From the NCBI RefSeq assembly GCF_029504695.1, contig NZ_JAQFIN010000009.1, positions 62,001 through 126,000 of the forward strand: a stretch of DNA of 64,000 bases, given 5' to 3'. The DNA is from Parabacteroides sp. PF5-6 (GTDB lineage: Bacteria > Bacteroidota > Bacteroidia > Bacteroidales > Tannerellaceae). Position 1 is the first letter of the stretch. Each line of letters begins with the position of its first letter. The position numbers and the translations under genes are program-made. Shown piece by piece: positions 26,037 to 35,286 of this stretch. The notes beneath the pieces are model-generated. The model was not told the origin of the DNA. It saw only the letters and a program-made list of their open reading frames with translations, and searched no databases.

Positions 26037-26795
26037 ATGTCAACACCAGTCTTTTCTATCATTACCGTCACCTACAACGCCGCCCAATGGTTGGAGCGGA
26101 CCCTTCTCAGCGTCCTGCGCCAGTCGTATCCGCACGTGGAATACCTGATTATCGACGGTGGATCGACCGATGGCACGGTAGAACTGATCGAACAATACCA
26201 ATCGGGCATTGCCTATTGGATCAGTGAGCCCGACCGCGGCCTTTACGATGCCATGAACAAGGGACTTCGCCGGGCAACGGGCGACTATGTCCTGTTTCTC
26301 AATGCCGGCGACTGTCTGCATACGGCAAATACCTTGCAGGAGATAACGGCCTCGTTGAAAAAGAGCGTATCTTTGCCGGACGTAATCTACGGCGATACGC
26401 AGATCGTAGATGCGGAGGGGAACTCTTTAGGCTTGCGCCGCCTGCGCCCGCCCCGGCGGTTGACTTGGAAGAGCTTCCGGATGGGTATGTTGGTGTGCCA
26501 CCAATCGTTCATCGCCCGGCGGGAGATCGCTCCGTCCTATGATACGACGTATAAGTTGGTCGCCGACTACGATTGGTGCATTCAATGCCTGAAGAAGGCG
26601 AAAGGAATAAAGAACACCCGAATGATTCTCTCCGATTTCCTGGAGGAAGGCTTAAGTACTGTGCAGCGGAAAGCCTCTTTGAAGGAGCGGTATGCGATCA
26701 TGACGAAGTATTATGGCCCGGTAAGTACCCTGTTGTTGCATGGCTGGTTTGCCATCCGCTTTTATGCGGCGAAAGGGTTGAAAGGGAGAGTCTGA
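26037..26795 (+). CDS. Glycosyltransferase family 2 (WcaA/WcaE-like)
   Basis: A 252-residue enzyme. 'FSIITVTYNAAQWLERTLLSVLRQSYPHVEYLIIDGGSTDGT' and 'EPDRGLYDAMNKGLRRATGDYVLFLNAGDCL' are characteristic of the WcaE-like GT2 group. It is the last transferase of the tight forward run. Confidence 0.92.
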   Translation: MSTPVFSIITVTYNAAQWLERTLLSVLRQSYPHVEYLIIDGGSTDGTVELIEQYQSGIAYWISEPDRGLYDAMNKGLRRATGDYVLFLNAGDCLHTANTLQEITASLKKSVSLPDVIYGDTQIVDAEGNSLGLRRLRPPRRLTWKSFRMGMLVCHQSFIARREIAPSYDTTYKLVADYDWCIQCLKKAKGIKNTRMILSDFLEEGLSTVQRKASLKERYAIMTKYYGPVSTLLLHGWFAIRFYAAKGLKGRV

Positions 26796-26848
26796 TCATT
26801 GCTTTACGCTCCGCTAAGCGAACGTTGTTAGATAATTGTTAATTGAAA

Positions 26849-29362
26849 ATGGATATGATGCAGGATAAGATAAAGGGATGGGGCAAGCACCTTGCCGCCA
26901 TCGTTGTGTTTTTAGGATTGGTGGTCACCTATTTCGCCCCGGCGATCATTGACGGTAAGGTGTTACATCAGAGTGATATGATCTTTGCCGAAGGCATGGG
27001 CGACAGCCAGATGAAAGCCTATGAAGAAACGGCCGAACCCGGAGAGTTCAGTGTCTGGTCGGACGCCGCATTCGGTGGGATGCCTTATATTTCGGGTTAT
27101 GGTAGTCCGGCTCCCAACCTGCCTGGCTTTGATGTGATCGAGAAACCGACGAAAAGTATCGGATACCTGTACGCCGGTATGGTATTGACCGGTTTGATCT
27201 GTTTCTATATCCTGATGTGTGTGATGGGTGTAAACTGGTGGCTGGCCTTGGCCGGTGCCATTGCGTTTGCTTTTGCCTCTTACAATATCCTGATCATCCC
27301 TGCCGGGCATGTAACCAAGGCTTATGTGATGGCTTATATGCCGCTTACCCTTGCGGGCATGGCTTTGTTGTTCAAACGCAACTACCTGTGGGGAACTATC
27401 CTTTTCCTTCTTGGCGTTGCCTTGTCGGTTAGCAACTTCCACATGCAGATCACCTATTACCTGGCGCTTCTCTGTTTCTTCGTCTATCTCGGTTATGGGA
27501 TTTGGCGAATCCGAATGAAAGCATATAAGGAGTTGGGACTCGTTACGGCCGTTATGGCGGTTTGTGTGGTGCTGGCTGTCTTGCCCAATGCCCGCAACCT
27601 GTACGTGCAATGGGATTGGGGCAAGAGTTCTATCCGTGGGGCCACGGAACTGACGACTGCTTCTGCCGGCGACGAGAAGATCTCTTCCGGATTGGACAAA
27701 GAGTATGCTTTTCAATGGAGCTATGGTAAGGGTGAATTACTGACGATGTTGATCCCGAACGTCTACGGTGGGTCGAGCGGTGGTAAATTGGACAGCGACT
27801 CCGAATATGCCCGCTTCCTGCGTGCCAATGGTTACCAGGTTGGCAAAGAGGTACAGGCACCGACCTACTGGGGAGATAAGCCGTTCACTTCGGGTCCGAT
27901 GTATTACGGGGCAGGCATTTGTTTCCTCTTCGTCCTGGGTCTGTTTGTGATCCGCAATCCGATGAAATGGTGGTTGTTTGCCGGTGCCCTGTTACTGACT
28001 TTTATGGCGCTGGGAAGGAATATGGCGTGGTTCAACGATTTCCTGTTCCATTACCTGCCGATGTACAATAAATTCCGTACGCCGGAGACTGCCTTGGTGA
28101 TCCCGGGCATGATCTTGCCGATCATCGGACTCTGGGGATTGAAAGAAATACTCTCCGATGCGGTCGATCCCAAGCGGTTGAAGCAGGGATTCTTTACCGC
28201 CCTGGGCATTACCGGCGGGCTTTGCCTCGTTATCTGGCTGGCGCCGACGGCCCTGTTGAGCTTCCAGTCCGAGAATTACGACGCCCAATTCGCCGGTCAA
28301 CCGTTCTATACCGGTTTGTTGGCCGACCGGGCCGCCTTGGCTTCGTCGGATGCTTTCCGTTCGCTGATGTTCGTCCTGTTGACGGCCGGACTGGTGTTTC
28401 TTTATCTCAAGGCAAAGAACAAAAAGACGGTGTCGCTGGTGGTTTGTGCCGGTATCGCCGTATTGACGCTGGCCGATCTCTGGGCTGTTGACAAACGTTA
28501 CCTGAATGCGGATAGCTTTGTCAAGGAAAAACCTTCGGCTGGGGTCTATCAGCCCTCTGTAGCCAATCAGGAGATCCTTAAAGACACGGATCTTTCCTAC
28601 CGGGTGATCAACCTGAACAATCCGTTCAAAGAAACCAATACGTCTTATTTCCATCACTCCCTGGGCGGCTACCATGCGGTGAAGCTTCGCCGTTATCAGG
28701 AACTGATCGACCACCGCCTGATGCCCGAACTGGGGCGTATCATCCAGGCTTTCCAGGGCGAGCAGGTGACGATGCAGACGCTTCAGGAAGTGTTCCTGCA
28801 TACGCCGTCATTGAACATGCTGAATACCCGTTATGTGATTTACAATCCCGGAGCGCCTCCCGTTTATAATCCTTTTGCTTTCGGCAATGCCTGGTTTGTG
28901 GCCGATCTGAAAGTCGTCGAGAATGCGGATGCGGAAATCGAAGCGTTGCATACGATCAATCCTTTGCGAACGGCAGTGGTCGATAAACGTTTTGCCGGCG
29001 AACTGGAAGGCTTCACTCCCGCGCCGAGGGATTCCGTTTCAAGTATCGAATTAATCAGTTACCGGCCGAATAAATTGACGTATCGATCAAACGCTATTGC
29101 GGAGCAACTGGCCGTTTTCTCCGAAATCTATTACCAACCGGGATGGACAGCGACGATCGACGGGCAACCGGCTTCCCATTTCCGTGCCGACTGGACACTT
29201 CGCGCCATGCGTGTGCCTGCCGGTGCGCATGAGATCGTTTTTGAATTCCGACCCAAGGGTTATATCGTTGCAACCCAGGTCGGGGTGTATAGCTCCTTCC
29301 TGATTCTTTTATTCGTCCTGGCTGCGATTGTTTATTCGGTCTGGGAAAAAAGGAAAAAGTAA
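26849..29362 (+). CDS. YfhO-family multispan membrane protein
   Basis: About 837 residues with a dozen or more membrane helices, then a soluble C-terminal domain and a last helix ('YSSFLILLFVLAAIVYSVW'). YfhO proteins belong to the GT-C type, thought to transfer sugars from lipid carriers outside the inner membrane; B. subtilis YfhO has been linked to lipoteichoic acid glycosylation. The acidic motif 'SDMIFAEGMGDSQ' after helix 1 is in the position of the GT-C metal/catalytic site. ATG at 26849 is preferred to TTG at 26843. It could be the periplasmic transferase of this glycan system. Confidence 0.85.
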   Translation: MDMMQDKIKGWGKHLAAIVVFLGLVVTYFAPAIIDGKVLHQSDMIFAEGMGDSQMKAYEETAEPGEFSVWSDAAFGGMPYISGYGSPAPNLPGFDVIEKPTKSIGYLYAGMVLTGLICFYILMCVMGVNWWLALAGAIAFAFASYNILIIPAGHVTKAYVMAYMPLTLAGMALLFKRNYLWGTILFLLGVALSVSNFHMQITYYLALLCFFVYLGYGIWRIRMKAYKELGLVTAVMAVCVVLAVLPNARNLYVQWDWGKSSIRGATELTTASAGDEKISSGLDKEYAFQWSYGKGELLTMLIPNVYGGSSGGKLDSDSEYARFLRANGYQVGKEVQAPTYWGDKPFTSGPMYYGAGICFLFVLGLFVIRNPMKWWLFAGALLLTFMALGRNMAWFNDFLFHYLPMYNKFRTPETALVIPGMILPIIGLWGLKEILSDAVDPKRLKQGFFTALGITGGLCLVIWLAPTALLSFQSENYDAQFAGQPFYTGLLADRAALASSDAFRSLMFVLLTAGLVFLYLKAKNKKTVSLVVCAGIAVLTLADLWAVDKRYLNADSFVKEKPSAGVYQPSVANQEILKDTDLSYRVINLNNPFKETNTSYFHHSLGGYHAVKLRRYQELIDHRLMPELGRIIQAFQGEQVTMQTLQEVFLHTPSLNMLNTRYVIYNPGAPPVYNPFAFGNAWFVADLKVVENADAEIEALHTINPLRTAVVDKRFAGELEGFTPAPRDSVSSIELISYRPNKLTYRSNAIAEQLAVFSEIYYQPGWTATIDGQPASHFRADWTLRAMRVPAGAHEIVFEFRPKGYIVATQVGVYSSFLILLFVLAAIVYSVWEKRKK

Positions 29363-29376
29363 CCCGCCTTTTATTG

Positions 29377-29458
29377 TTTGACAGCTGTGAAACAACTGTT
29401 TGATAGCTGTCAAACAGCTGTTCGATAGCTGTCGAACAACGGTTTCACAGCCTTCAAA
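29377..29458. repeat. Palindrome cassette E (4 units, 22 bp period)
   Basis: Units start at 29377, 29399, 29421 and 29443: tttgacagctgtgaaa, tttgatagctgtcaaa, ttcgatagctgtcgaa and tttcacagccttcaaa, with 6 bp spacers. The cassette is enclosed by an outer inverted repeat (ccttttattgttt before, aaacaataaaaagg after). It fills the whole 142 bp gap between convergent genes, where it may also stop transcription. Confidence 0.92.
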
Positions 29459-29504
29459 CAATAAAAAGGGGAAAGGCATATACAAAAAACGCTCCAAATT
29501 ATAC

Positions 29505-30623
29505 TTATTCGGCACTGAGATGTATCAATTTCTCGGTTAAGGTTTCCCAGGAAAGGGCCGTTTTCTCCCGGATGATATTCGCCGGGAAGAGCGTTTGATT
29601 TGCCGGAGTGAATAATTCGTTTATTCCTTTGGCAAGGGCTTGTGAAGAGATGTCGGAGACGACAATCCCGGTCTGCGGCAAGCCGATGCTTTGCGGGAAA
29701 TCACCCACGGGAGTGGCGACCATCGGAAGATCGTAATGATAGGCGACCGAGACGACGCCGCTCTGCGTAGCCGAGCGATAAGGGAGGATCAGGGCATCGG
29801 CGGCAGAGAAAAACGTGGGGATCTCCTCGTCGCTGATATACCGGTTATATACCCGGATCCTGTCGCGGGCAGCCGACTGATCGATCAACGCCTGGTATTT
29901 ATCAAAGCTACCGTACGCTTCGCCGGCAATCACCAACTGATACGTATCGTCCAGTTCGTCCATGGCTTGGATCAATAGGTCTACTCCTTTGTAATCCCGG
30001 ATCAGGCCGAAGAAAAGCAACGTGCGTTTGCCCGGCAGGAGGGAGAGGCGGCGGCAGGCTTCTGTTTTGTCTATTCTATTTCCGAAATGGTTGTACAACG
30101 GATGCGGATTGTTGATGTAGTGGGCCTGCGGACGTAGTTTCAACAGGTCCTCTTCTACGGTCCGGCTCATCACCACAAAGCCGTAGCTCTGTTTGAACAA
30201 CAGGGAGGCCAACGGACGGTCGAAGAAACGGGGTTCGTGTGGGATCGCGTTATGGATCAGTGTGATCACCCGGCAATGCTTTTTCATCCGGTGAGCAATA
30301 TGTGCGTAAGCGGGCGCAAAGAACGACATCCAATAGGCGATAATCAACACATCCGGCTGGAAAGACTTCAGGGCTTTTACGGTCCGCCCATAAGAGAAAG
30401 GATCGATACTGTCTAACAGGCGTTCACTCGGGACAGGGATCGCCTGATCGCCTTCTTCTACGTACTGCGTTTTCCCGGGAAAGAGGAGATCCGGGTATAA
30501 TCTTTTGAAATTAAAAGCTTTCACCTCGTGTCCTTCTTTCTCCAACGTGGTATAAAGCATTGCGCTGAACTGGGCTATGCCTCCGCGGTAGGGATAAAAG
30601 GGAGAAAGGATGGCGATCTTCAT
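29505..30623 (-). CDS. Glycosyltransferase family 4, candidate heptosyltransferase
   Basis: A 372-residue GT-B enzyme: 'MKIAILSPFYPYRGGIAQFSAMLY' at the N-terminus, 'TLLFFGLIRDYKGVDLLIQAMDEL' and the donor loop 'ILPYRSATQSGVVSVAYHYDLPMVATPVGDF' near the end. Its start overlaps the gmhB stop by 4 bp and it closes the GDP-heptose operon, so a heptose donor is the simplest guess; this is inferred from position only. Confidence 0.88.
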   Translation of the reverse strand: MKIAILSPFYPYRGGIAQFSAMLYTTLEKEGHEVKAFNFKRLYPDLLFPGKTQYVEEGDQAIPVPSERLLDSIDPFSYGRTVKALKSFQPDVLIIAYWMSFFAPAYAHIAHRMKKHCRVITLIHNAIPHEPRFFDRPLASLLFKQSYGFVVMSRTVEEDLLKLRPQAHYINNPHPLYNHFGNRIDKTEACRRLSLLPGKRTLLFFGLIRDYKGVDLLIQAMDELDDTYQLVIAGEAYGSFDKYQALIDQSAARDRIRVYNRYISDEEIPTFFSAADALILPYRSATQSGVVSVAYHYDLPMVATPVGDFPQSIGLPQTGIVVSDISSQALAKGINELFTPANQTLFPANIIREKTALSWETLTEKLIHLSAE

Positions 30624-31168
30624 GGTGTTTGCAGTTTCTTTGCAAAAGTAAATAAATCCTTGCAGGAAAGATAGACCGGCGTGGGTTTAATTTCTTCGGC
30701 CGTATAGCGACTACCGATCAGGACACCTTTGATTCCGGCGCGTGCGGCCAATTGCATATCGGTCAGACTGTCGCCGGCGAGCCAAGCGTTTGCCGGATCG
30801 ATCTCGGGGAAGTCGCGTAAGGCCTGATGAATCATGCCGGGATTGGGTTTGCGGTCGGGATGGCTCTCGTCTGTTTCGGTGCAACAGTATATTTTGTCGA
30901 TCTTTCCGTGATGGTTTTCAATTTGTTGCAGCATATAGCTGTGGATCTCGTCGAGAGCCTGCCGGTTCATGAGTCCCCGGCCGACACCCCGCTGATTGGT
31001 CACCACAATCAGGCGGCGGAAGAGCCGGGAGAGTACGGCAAGCGCCTGCAACGCCCCTTCGGCAAAGACAAATTCGGAAACGGACTTGACATAGTCGCCC
31101 GGACGATGTACGTTGATCACCCCATCGCGGTCGAGAAAGAGCGTATCAAAAGGTTTTGTACTTTCCAT
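30620..31168 (-). CDS. gmhB: D-glycero-D-manno-heptose 1,7-bisphosphate 7-phosphatase
   Basis: A 182-residue HAD-superfamily phosphatase that removes the C7 phosphate from heptose 1,7-bisphosphate. 'LFLDRDGVINVHRPGDYV' is HAD motif I. 'VVTNQRGVGRG' is motif II, and 'WLAGDSLTDMQLAARAGIKGVLIG' the last motif. The zinc-loop region is reduced to 'IYCCTETDESHPDRKPNPGM'. ATG at 31168 is chosen over TTG at 31174. It overlaps hddC by 23 bp. Confidence 0.92.
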   Translation of the reverse strand: MESTKPFDTLFLDRDGVINVHRPGDYVKSVSEFVFAEGALQALAVLSRLFRRLIVVTNQRGVGRGLMNRQALDEIHSYMLQQIENHHGKIDKIYCCTETDESHPDRKPNPGMIHQALRDFPEIDPANAWLAGDSLTDMQLAARAGIKGVLIGSRYTAEEIKPTPVYLSCKDLFTFAKKLQTP

Positions 31169-31847
31169 CCGCAAAATCTTTCCGGGCCTGTTCGTAATCT
31201 TCGGGAATACCGATATCGAGGAAGTAACGCCCGGAAAGGAATCCGGCGAGTTTCTTTGATCCGACCACTGCTTCGAAGTAATCTTTCTCCAGCGAGAACC
31301 GATCGGGGTAGTGTCTCAACGCTTCCCGGCGGATGAGGTAGACTCCTCCGTTGATCAGGCCGCTTTCGCCGGTTTGCTTTTCCCGGAAACGGGCGATATG
31401 GGCGTCGTTGTGGAGTTCGACCAACCCGTAGCGGGTGGCCGACCGCATCTCTTTCAGCGCAAGCGTGGCTTCGGCTCCCATCTCCCGGTGGGAAACGAGC
31501 ATCGCCGCGTAATCGACCGGGAAGAAAGTGTCGCCGTTGAGGATAAAAACATCCGGTTGTTCCGCCTGACAGAGGGAAAGCCTGGCGGCTCCTCCGGTAC
31601 CCAGCGGTTCTTCTTCGACCACCAGGGAGATACGCATCCGGGTGGAGAAGGCCGACAGCCATTCCTCGATCACTTCGTGGCGGTAGCCGACGGCCAGGAT
31701 CACATGATCGAAACCTGCCGCTTCGAGCGTCTCCAAAAGATAATAAAGGAAAGGCCGCCCGGCGACAGGCGCCATGGCTTTGGGCAGCTCTCTGACTACC
31801 GCTTGCAGGCGGGTGCCCATTCCTCCGGCTAAGATGATCGCTTCCAT
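31146..31847 (-). CDS. hddC: D-glycero-alpha-D-manno-heptose 1-phosphate guanylyltransferase
   Basis: A 233-residue nucleotidyltransferase that forms GDP-heptose from heptose 1-phosphate and GTP. The N-terminus 'MEAIILAGGMGTRLQAVVRELPKAMAPVAGRPFL' is the nucleotide-binding signature, with 'FILNGDTFFPVDY' as the metal site. The guanylyl assignment rests on the operon, since the alternative HldE adenylyl route uses a different, fused enzyme. The ATG at 31847 begins 1 bp after the gmhA stop. Confidence 0.9.
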   Translation of the reverse strand: MEAIILAGGMGTRLQAVVRELPKAMAPVAGRPFLYYLLETLEAAGFDHVILAVGYRHEVIEEWLSAFSTRMRISLVVEEEPLGTGGAARLSLCQAEQPDVFILNGDTFFPVDYAAMLVSHREMGAEATLALKEMRSATRYGLVELHNDAHIARFREKQTGESGLINGGVYLIRREALRHYPDRFSLEKDYFEAVVGSKKLAGFLSGRYFLDIGIPEDYEQARKDFADGKYKTF

Positions 31848-31848
31848 C

Positions 31849-32436
31849 TCAATCTGCCTTGAAAAGGGTCGCTTCGACAATCTCACAGAGAATATGCCCG
31901 ATCGTGATATGCGCTTCCTGCACACGGGGCGTGTCCGTCGAGGGGATGGCGATCAAGAGATCGGAAAAGGCTTTCAGTTTCCCGCCACTTTCACCGGTGA
32001 AACCGATCGTTTTGATCCCTTTCTCCCGGCAGACCTCAAAGGCTTTGACGATATTGGGGGAGTTGCCGGAAGTAGACAATCCGATCAGGAGGTCTCCCTT
32101 TTTCCCCAATCCTTCCATCAGGCGGGCATAAACGATCTCGAAGGAATAATCGTTGGCGACTGCGGTCAGGTACGAGGTGTTGTAATGCAATGCTTCGGCG
32201 GGTAGGACTTCGCGGTCCAGATAGAACTTGCCGGAGAACTCCGCCGCCAGGTGTTGCGCGTCGGCCGCGCTTCCGCCGTTGCCGCAGAAGTAGATTTTCT
32301 TGCCTTGCCGGAAAGCTTTAATCATCCATTCGGCTGCGGCAAGGACAGATTCTTGCAACCGGGGATCGTTCAGGAGCTTTTGCATCAGGGTCTGATGCTG
32401 TTCGAGTCTTTCTTTTAGGGTTCTTTTACCGTCCAT
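31849..32436 (-). CDS. gmhA: Sedoheptulose 7-phosphate isomerase
   Basis: A 195-residue SIS-domain enzyme that turns sedoheptulose 7-phosphate into D-glycero-D-manno-heptose 7-phosphate, the first heptose step. 'KIYFCGNGGSAADAQHLAAEFSGKF' and 'DLLIGLSTSGNSPNIVKAFEV' are the phosphate-binding Ser-rich loops, and 'QEAHITIGHILCEIVE' carries the catalytic His region. ATG at 32436 is preferred (AAAGGA upstream) over TTG at 32457; it overlaps the kinase by 22 bp. Confidence 0.94.
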   Translation of the reverse strand: MDGKRTLKERLEQHQTLMQKLLNDPRLQESVLAAAEWMIKAFRQGKKIYFCGNGGSAADAQHLAAEFSGKFYLDREVLPAEALHYNTSYLTAVANDYSFEIVYARLMEGLGKKGDLLIGLSTSGNSPNIVKAFEVCREKGIKTIGFTGESGGKLKAFSDLLIAIPSTDTPRVQEAHITIGHILCEIVEATLFKAD

Positions 32437-33452
32437 GTCATTAATCCTTTCTTGCAAAATTCAAACGAATGCAGTTTGCCGACACCCAGGTCGGTCAATG
32501 CGCGGGCCACGGGGTAGCTACTGTTGCCGGGGCAGTAGAAAAACATGAATCCGCCGCCGCCGGCTCCGGAGATCTTGCCGCCCAGCGCGCCCTGGCCGAT
32601 GGCCGTATCGTATATCTTATCTATTGTATCGTTCGAAATGTGCCGGGCCATTTTCTTCTTGTTCTCCCAGCTGGTGTTCAGTGCCTTGCCCAGTTCCCAG
32701 AGTTCCTCTCTCAACAGGCAGTTCTTCATGCGGAAAGCCTCTTCTTTCACTTTGTGCATCGCCTCGAGCGCCTCTTCTTTCTGCTGGCGCACGTTCTCTA
32801 CCTGCTCTTCGATGATACGGGAGGAGCTGCGGGAGAGGTTACTGTAGAAAAGAAGGGTGTTCATCGCCCATTCGTACAGGATATCGTTGCTGATCCGGAG
32901 CGGATTGACAATCACTTTATCGCCGGCCAGGAACTCCATAAAGTTCACTCCGCCGAAAGTGGCCGAATATTGATCTTGCTTGCCTCCGGCCATGCCGAGG
33001 TCGACGCGTTCAATCTCATAAGCATAGTGCGCCAGATCGTATTTCCCGAGAGGAAGTTTCATCCATTCGGTAAAAGCACCCAGGATGGCAACCACTAAGG
33101 TCGAGGAGGTGCCCAGGCCGGATCCCGACGGTACGTCCATGGAGGTCGTGAGTTCGAACGACAGCGGCCGCCCGTGGTTGAAGCGTTGCACGATCGAGTT
33201 ATAGATGCCCCGCTGCAAGACCAACGGCCCTTCCGCCGGCAGAGAAGGAACGGCATCAAACTCCTCCGTAATGCCTTCGTCGACATGAACGAACCGGATC
33301 TTCCCCTCTTCCAACGGACGGATCGTCGCATAGGCAAACAGGTTGACCGTGACGTTCAGTATCGCGCCTCCATACAAATCCGAGTAAGGCGAAACATCCG
33401 TCCCGCCACCGGCGATGCCTAAACGAAAGGGGGCTTTGCTTCGAAATAACAT
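32415..33452 (-). CDS. hddA: D-glycero-alpha-D-manno-heptose 7-phosphate kinase
   Basis: A 345-residue GHMP kinase. 'MLFRSKAPFRLGIAGGGTDVSPYSDLYGGAILNVTV' and 'DVPSGSGLGTSSTLVVAIL' are the ATP loop and start, with 'GGKISGAGGGGFMFFYC' the C-terminal GHMP motif. These match HddA, which makes the alpha-anomer of heptose 1,7-bisphosphate used for GDP-heptose. It leads the operon hddA-gmhA-hddC-gmhB-GT4. Its start is preceded by an A/T-rich inverted repeat. Confidence 0.92.
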   Translation of the reverse strand: MLFRSKAPFRLGIAGGGTDVSPYSDLYGGAILNVTVNLFAYATIRPLEEGKIRFVHVDEGITEEFDAVPSLPAEGPLVLQRGIYNSIVQRFNHGRPLSFELTTSMDVPSGSGLGTSSTLVVAILGAFTEWMKLPLGKYDLAHYAYEIERVDLGMAGGKQDQYSATFGGVNFMEFLAGDKVIVNPLRISNDILYEWAMNTLLFYSNLSRSSSRIIEEQVENVRQQKEEALEAMHKVKEEAFRMKNCLLREELWELGKALNTSWENKKKMARHISNDTIDKIYDTAIGQGALGGKISGAGGGGFMFFYCPGNSSYPVARALTDLGVGKLHSFEFCKKGLMTWTVKEP

Positions 33453-33456
33453 AGAA

Positions 33457-33557
33457 ATTATGAATTATGAATTATGAATTATGAGAAGTAAGCATGAATT
33501 ATAAGAATAGAGCTCCCTCTTCTTTCTCATAATTCATAATTCATAATTCATAATTCG
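33457..33557. repeat. Inverted repeat of tandem heptamers
   Basis: The left arm (33457-33486) is four copies of aattatg plus ag, and the right arm (33528-33557) is its exact reverse complement, with 41 bp between. It fills the 110 bp gap between the ahcY stop and the hddA start and could form a 30 bp stem in the leader of the heptose operon. Confidence 0.9.
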
Positions 33558-33562
33558 TTATT

Positions 33563-34981
33563 TTAATAACGATAATGCTCCGCCTTATAAGGCCCATCCA
33601 CCGCAACTCCGATGTAGTCGGCCTGTTCGGAAGTGAGCTTTGTCAGTTTCACGCCGATACGCTCGAGGTGCAGGCGGGCCACTTCTTCATCCAATCGCTT
33701 CGGTAAGCGGTAAACACCCGTTTCGTAAGGCATGGTCCACAGATCGAGCTGCGCCAATACCTGGTTGGTGAACGAGTTGCTCATCACAAAAGAAGGATGC
33801 CCCGTGGCGCAACCCAGATTGACCAGGCGGCCTTCTGCCAACAGGAAGATCGAGTTTCCGGTCGGGAAGGTGTACTTATCCACCTGCGGTTTGATGTTCG
33901 TATGTTTGATATTCGGGAAATGAACCAGCTTGTCTACCTGTATTTCGTTATCGAAGTGGCCGATATTGCAAACGATCGCCTGATCGCGCATCTGCGTCAT
34001 GTGTTCGATCGTGATAATGTCGCGGTTGCCGGTGGTGGTCACGAAGATATTCCCTTCTTTGACCGCTTCTTCCATCGTCGTCACTTCAAAGCCTTCCATC
34101 GCCGCCTGCAGGGCACAGATCGGATCGATCTCTGTCACCATCACCCGGGCACCGTAAGAGCGCATGGAGTGAGAACAGCCTTTGCCCACATCGCCATATC
34201 CGGCGACGACGACTACTTTCCCGGCGATCATCACATCGGTAGCCCGTTTGATCCCGTCGGCCAGCGATTCGCGGCAGCCATAGAGGTTGTCGAATTTGGA
34301 TTTGGTGACCGAATCATTCACATTGATGGCGGGAACCAGCAACTCACCCTTTTCCATCATCTGGTAAAGACGGTGTACGCCGGTGGTGGTCTCTTCCGAG
34401 ATTCCTTTCATCTCTTCCACTGCCCGGTGCCAACGGCTGTTATCTTCGTCCAGGATCCGTTTCAAGGTATCGAGGATGACCTGTTCTTCGTGGTTACCGC
34501 CTTTGCGGTTGATCGTTTCGGCATCATTCTCCGCTTTATAGCCCCAATGCACCAGTAAAGAGGCATCTCCCCCATCGTCTACGATCAGGTTCGGCCCTTT
34601 TCCGCCCGGGAAGCGGAGCGCCATATCCGTACACCACCAATACTCTTCCAATGTCTCCCCTTTCCAGGCAAAGACCGGAACGCCGGTAGCCGCGATGGCC
34701 GCCGCCGCATGATCCTGTGTGGAGAAGATATTGCAACTGCACCAGCGCACATCAGCGCCCAGCGAGACCAAGGTCTCGATCAGTACGGCAGTTTGTATGG
34801 TCATATGCAAAGAGCCCATCACCCGTGCCCCGGCCAATGGTTTTTGTCCGGCATATTTCTGACGAATAGCCATCAATCCCGGCATCTCATGTTCGGCAAT
34901 CTCAATCTCTTTCCGCCCGAATTCCGCCAGGCTCATATCAGCTACTTTATACGGTAGCGTTGTTGGGAATAGTTCTGACAT
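33563..34981 (-). CDS. ahcY: Adenosylhomocysteinase
   Basis: Splits S-adenosylhomocysteine into adenosine and homocysteine to keep methylation running. The 472-residue length and NAD-binding motif '[31 protein letters not shown]' are diagnostic, with '[42 protein letters not shown]' near the N-terminus and the conserved C-terminal '...[12 protein letters not shown]'. Its own -7 box is at 35024-35031 on the minus strand. Confidence 0.97.
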   Translation of the reverse strand: MSELFPTTLPYKVADMSLAEFGRKEIEIAEHEMPGLMAIRQKYAGQKPLAGARVMGSLHMTIQTAVLIETLVSLGADVRWCSCNIFSTQDHAAAAIAATGVPVFAWKGETLEEYWWCTDMALRFPGGKGPNLIVDDGGDASLLVHWGYKAENDAETINRKGGNHEEQVILDTLKRILDEDNSRWHRAVEEMKGISEETTTGVHRLYQMMEKGELLVPAINVNDSVTKSKFDNLYGCRESLADGIKRATDVMIAGKVVVVAGYGDVGKGCSHSMRSYGARVMVTEIDPICALQAAMEGFEVTTMEEAVKEGNIFVTTTGNRDIITIEHMTQMRDQAIVCNIGHFDNEIQVDKLVHFPNIKHTNIKPQVDKYTFPTGNSIFLLAEGRLVNLGCATGHPSFVMSNSFTNQVLAQLDLWTMPYETGVYRLPKRLDEEVARLHLERIGVKLTKLTSEQADYIGVAVDGPYKAEHYRY

Positions 34982-35023
34982 AGCTTTAAATGTTCTTTTC
35001 TAACGATTTTATTATTTAAACGA

Positions 35024-35031
35024 CAAAGGTA
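35024..35031 (-). promoter_or_regulatory. -7 promoter box of ahcY
   Basis: The minus strand reads TACCTTTG, 42 bp before the ATG. Confidence 0.65.
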
Positions 35032-35286
35032 AAGAAATATTGGGGATTTCAGGGAAGGAGTTGTGGAAACGTCTATTATCACTTCGCTTTGAGCATAAAA
35101 ATCTTCAAGAAACCATTTTGTTGGTATCAACAAAATGCTCTGCTCTGAGATGATTACGGATCACCCCGGAAAGTTGTGGAGCACTTCCTTTCCCCCTCTT
35201 TTGCCAAAAGGCCAGCATGGGTATTTCGCGGGATATTCAAGTAGGTTGAAATTTGAAGATTTGCGGACAACCGGAACGGTTGTAAT

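Noticed and set aside
16606-29362. Capsular polysaccharide locus
   Set aside because: No UpxY/UpxZ regulators, initiating transferase, Wzy or Wza/Wzc were seen; a short O-glycan locus fits better.
34982-35031. SAH or SAM riboswitch before ahcY
   Set aside because: The leader after the -7 box is only about 40 nt and shows no aptamer-like pairing; metG and bioBA leaders likewise show none.
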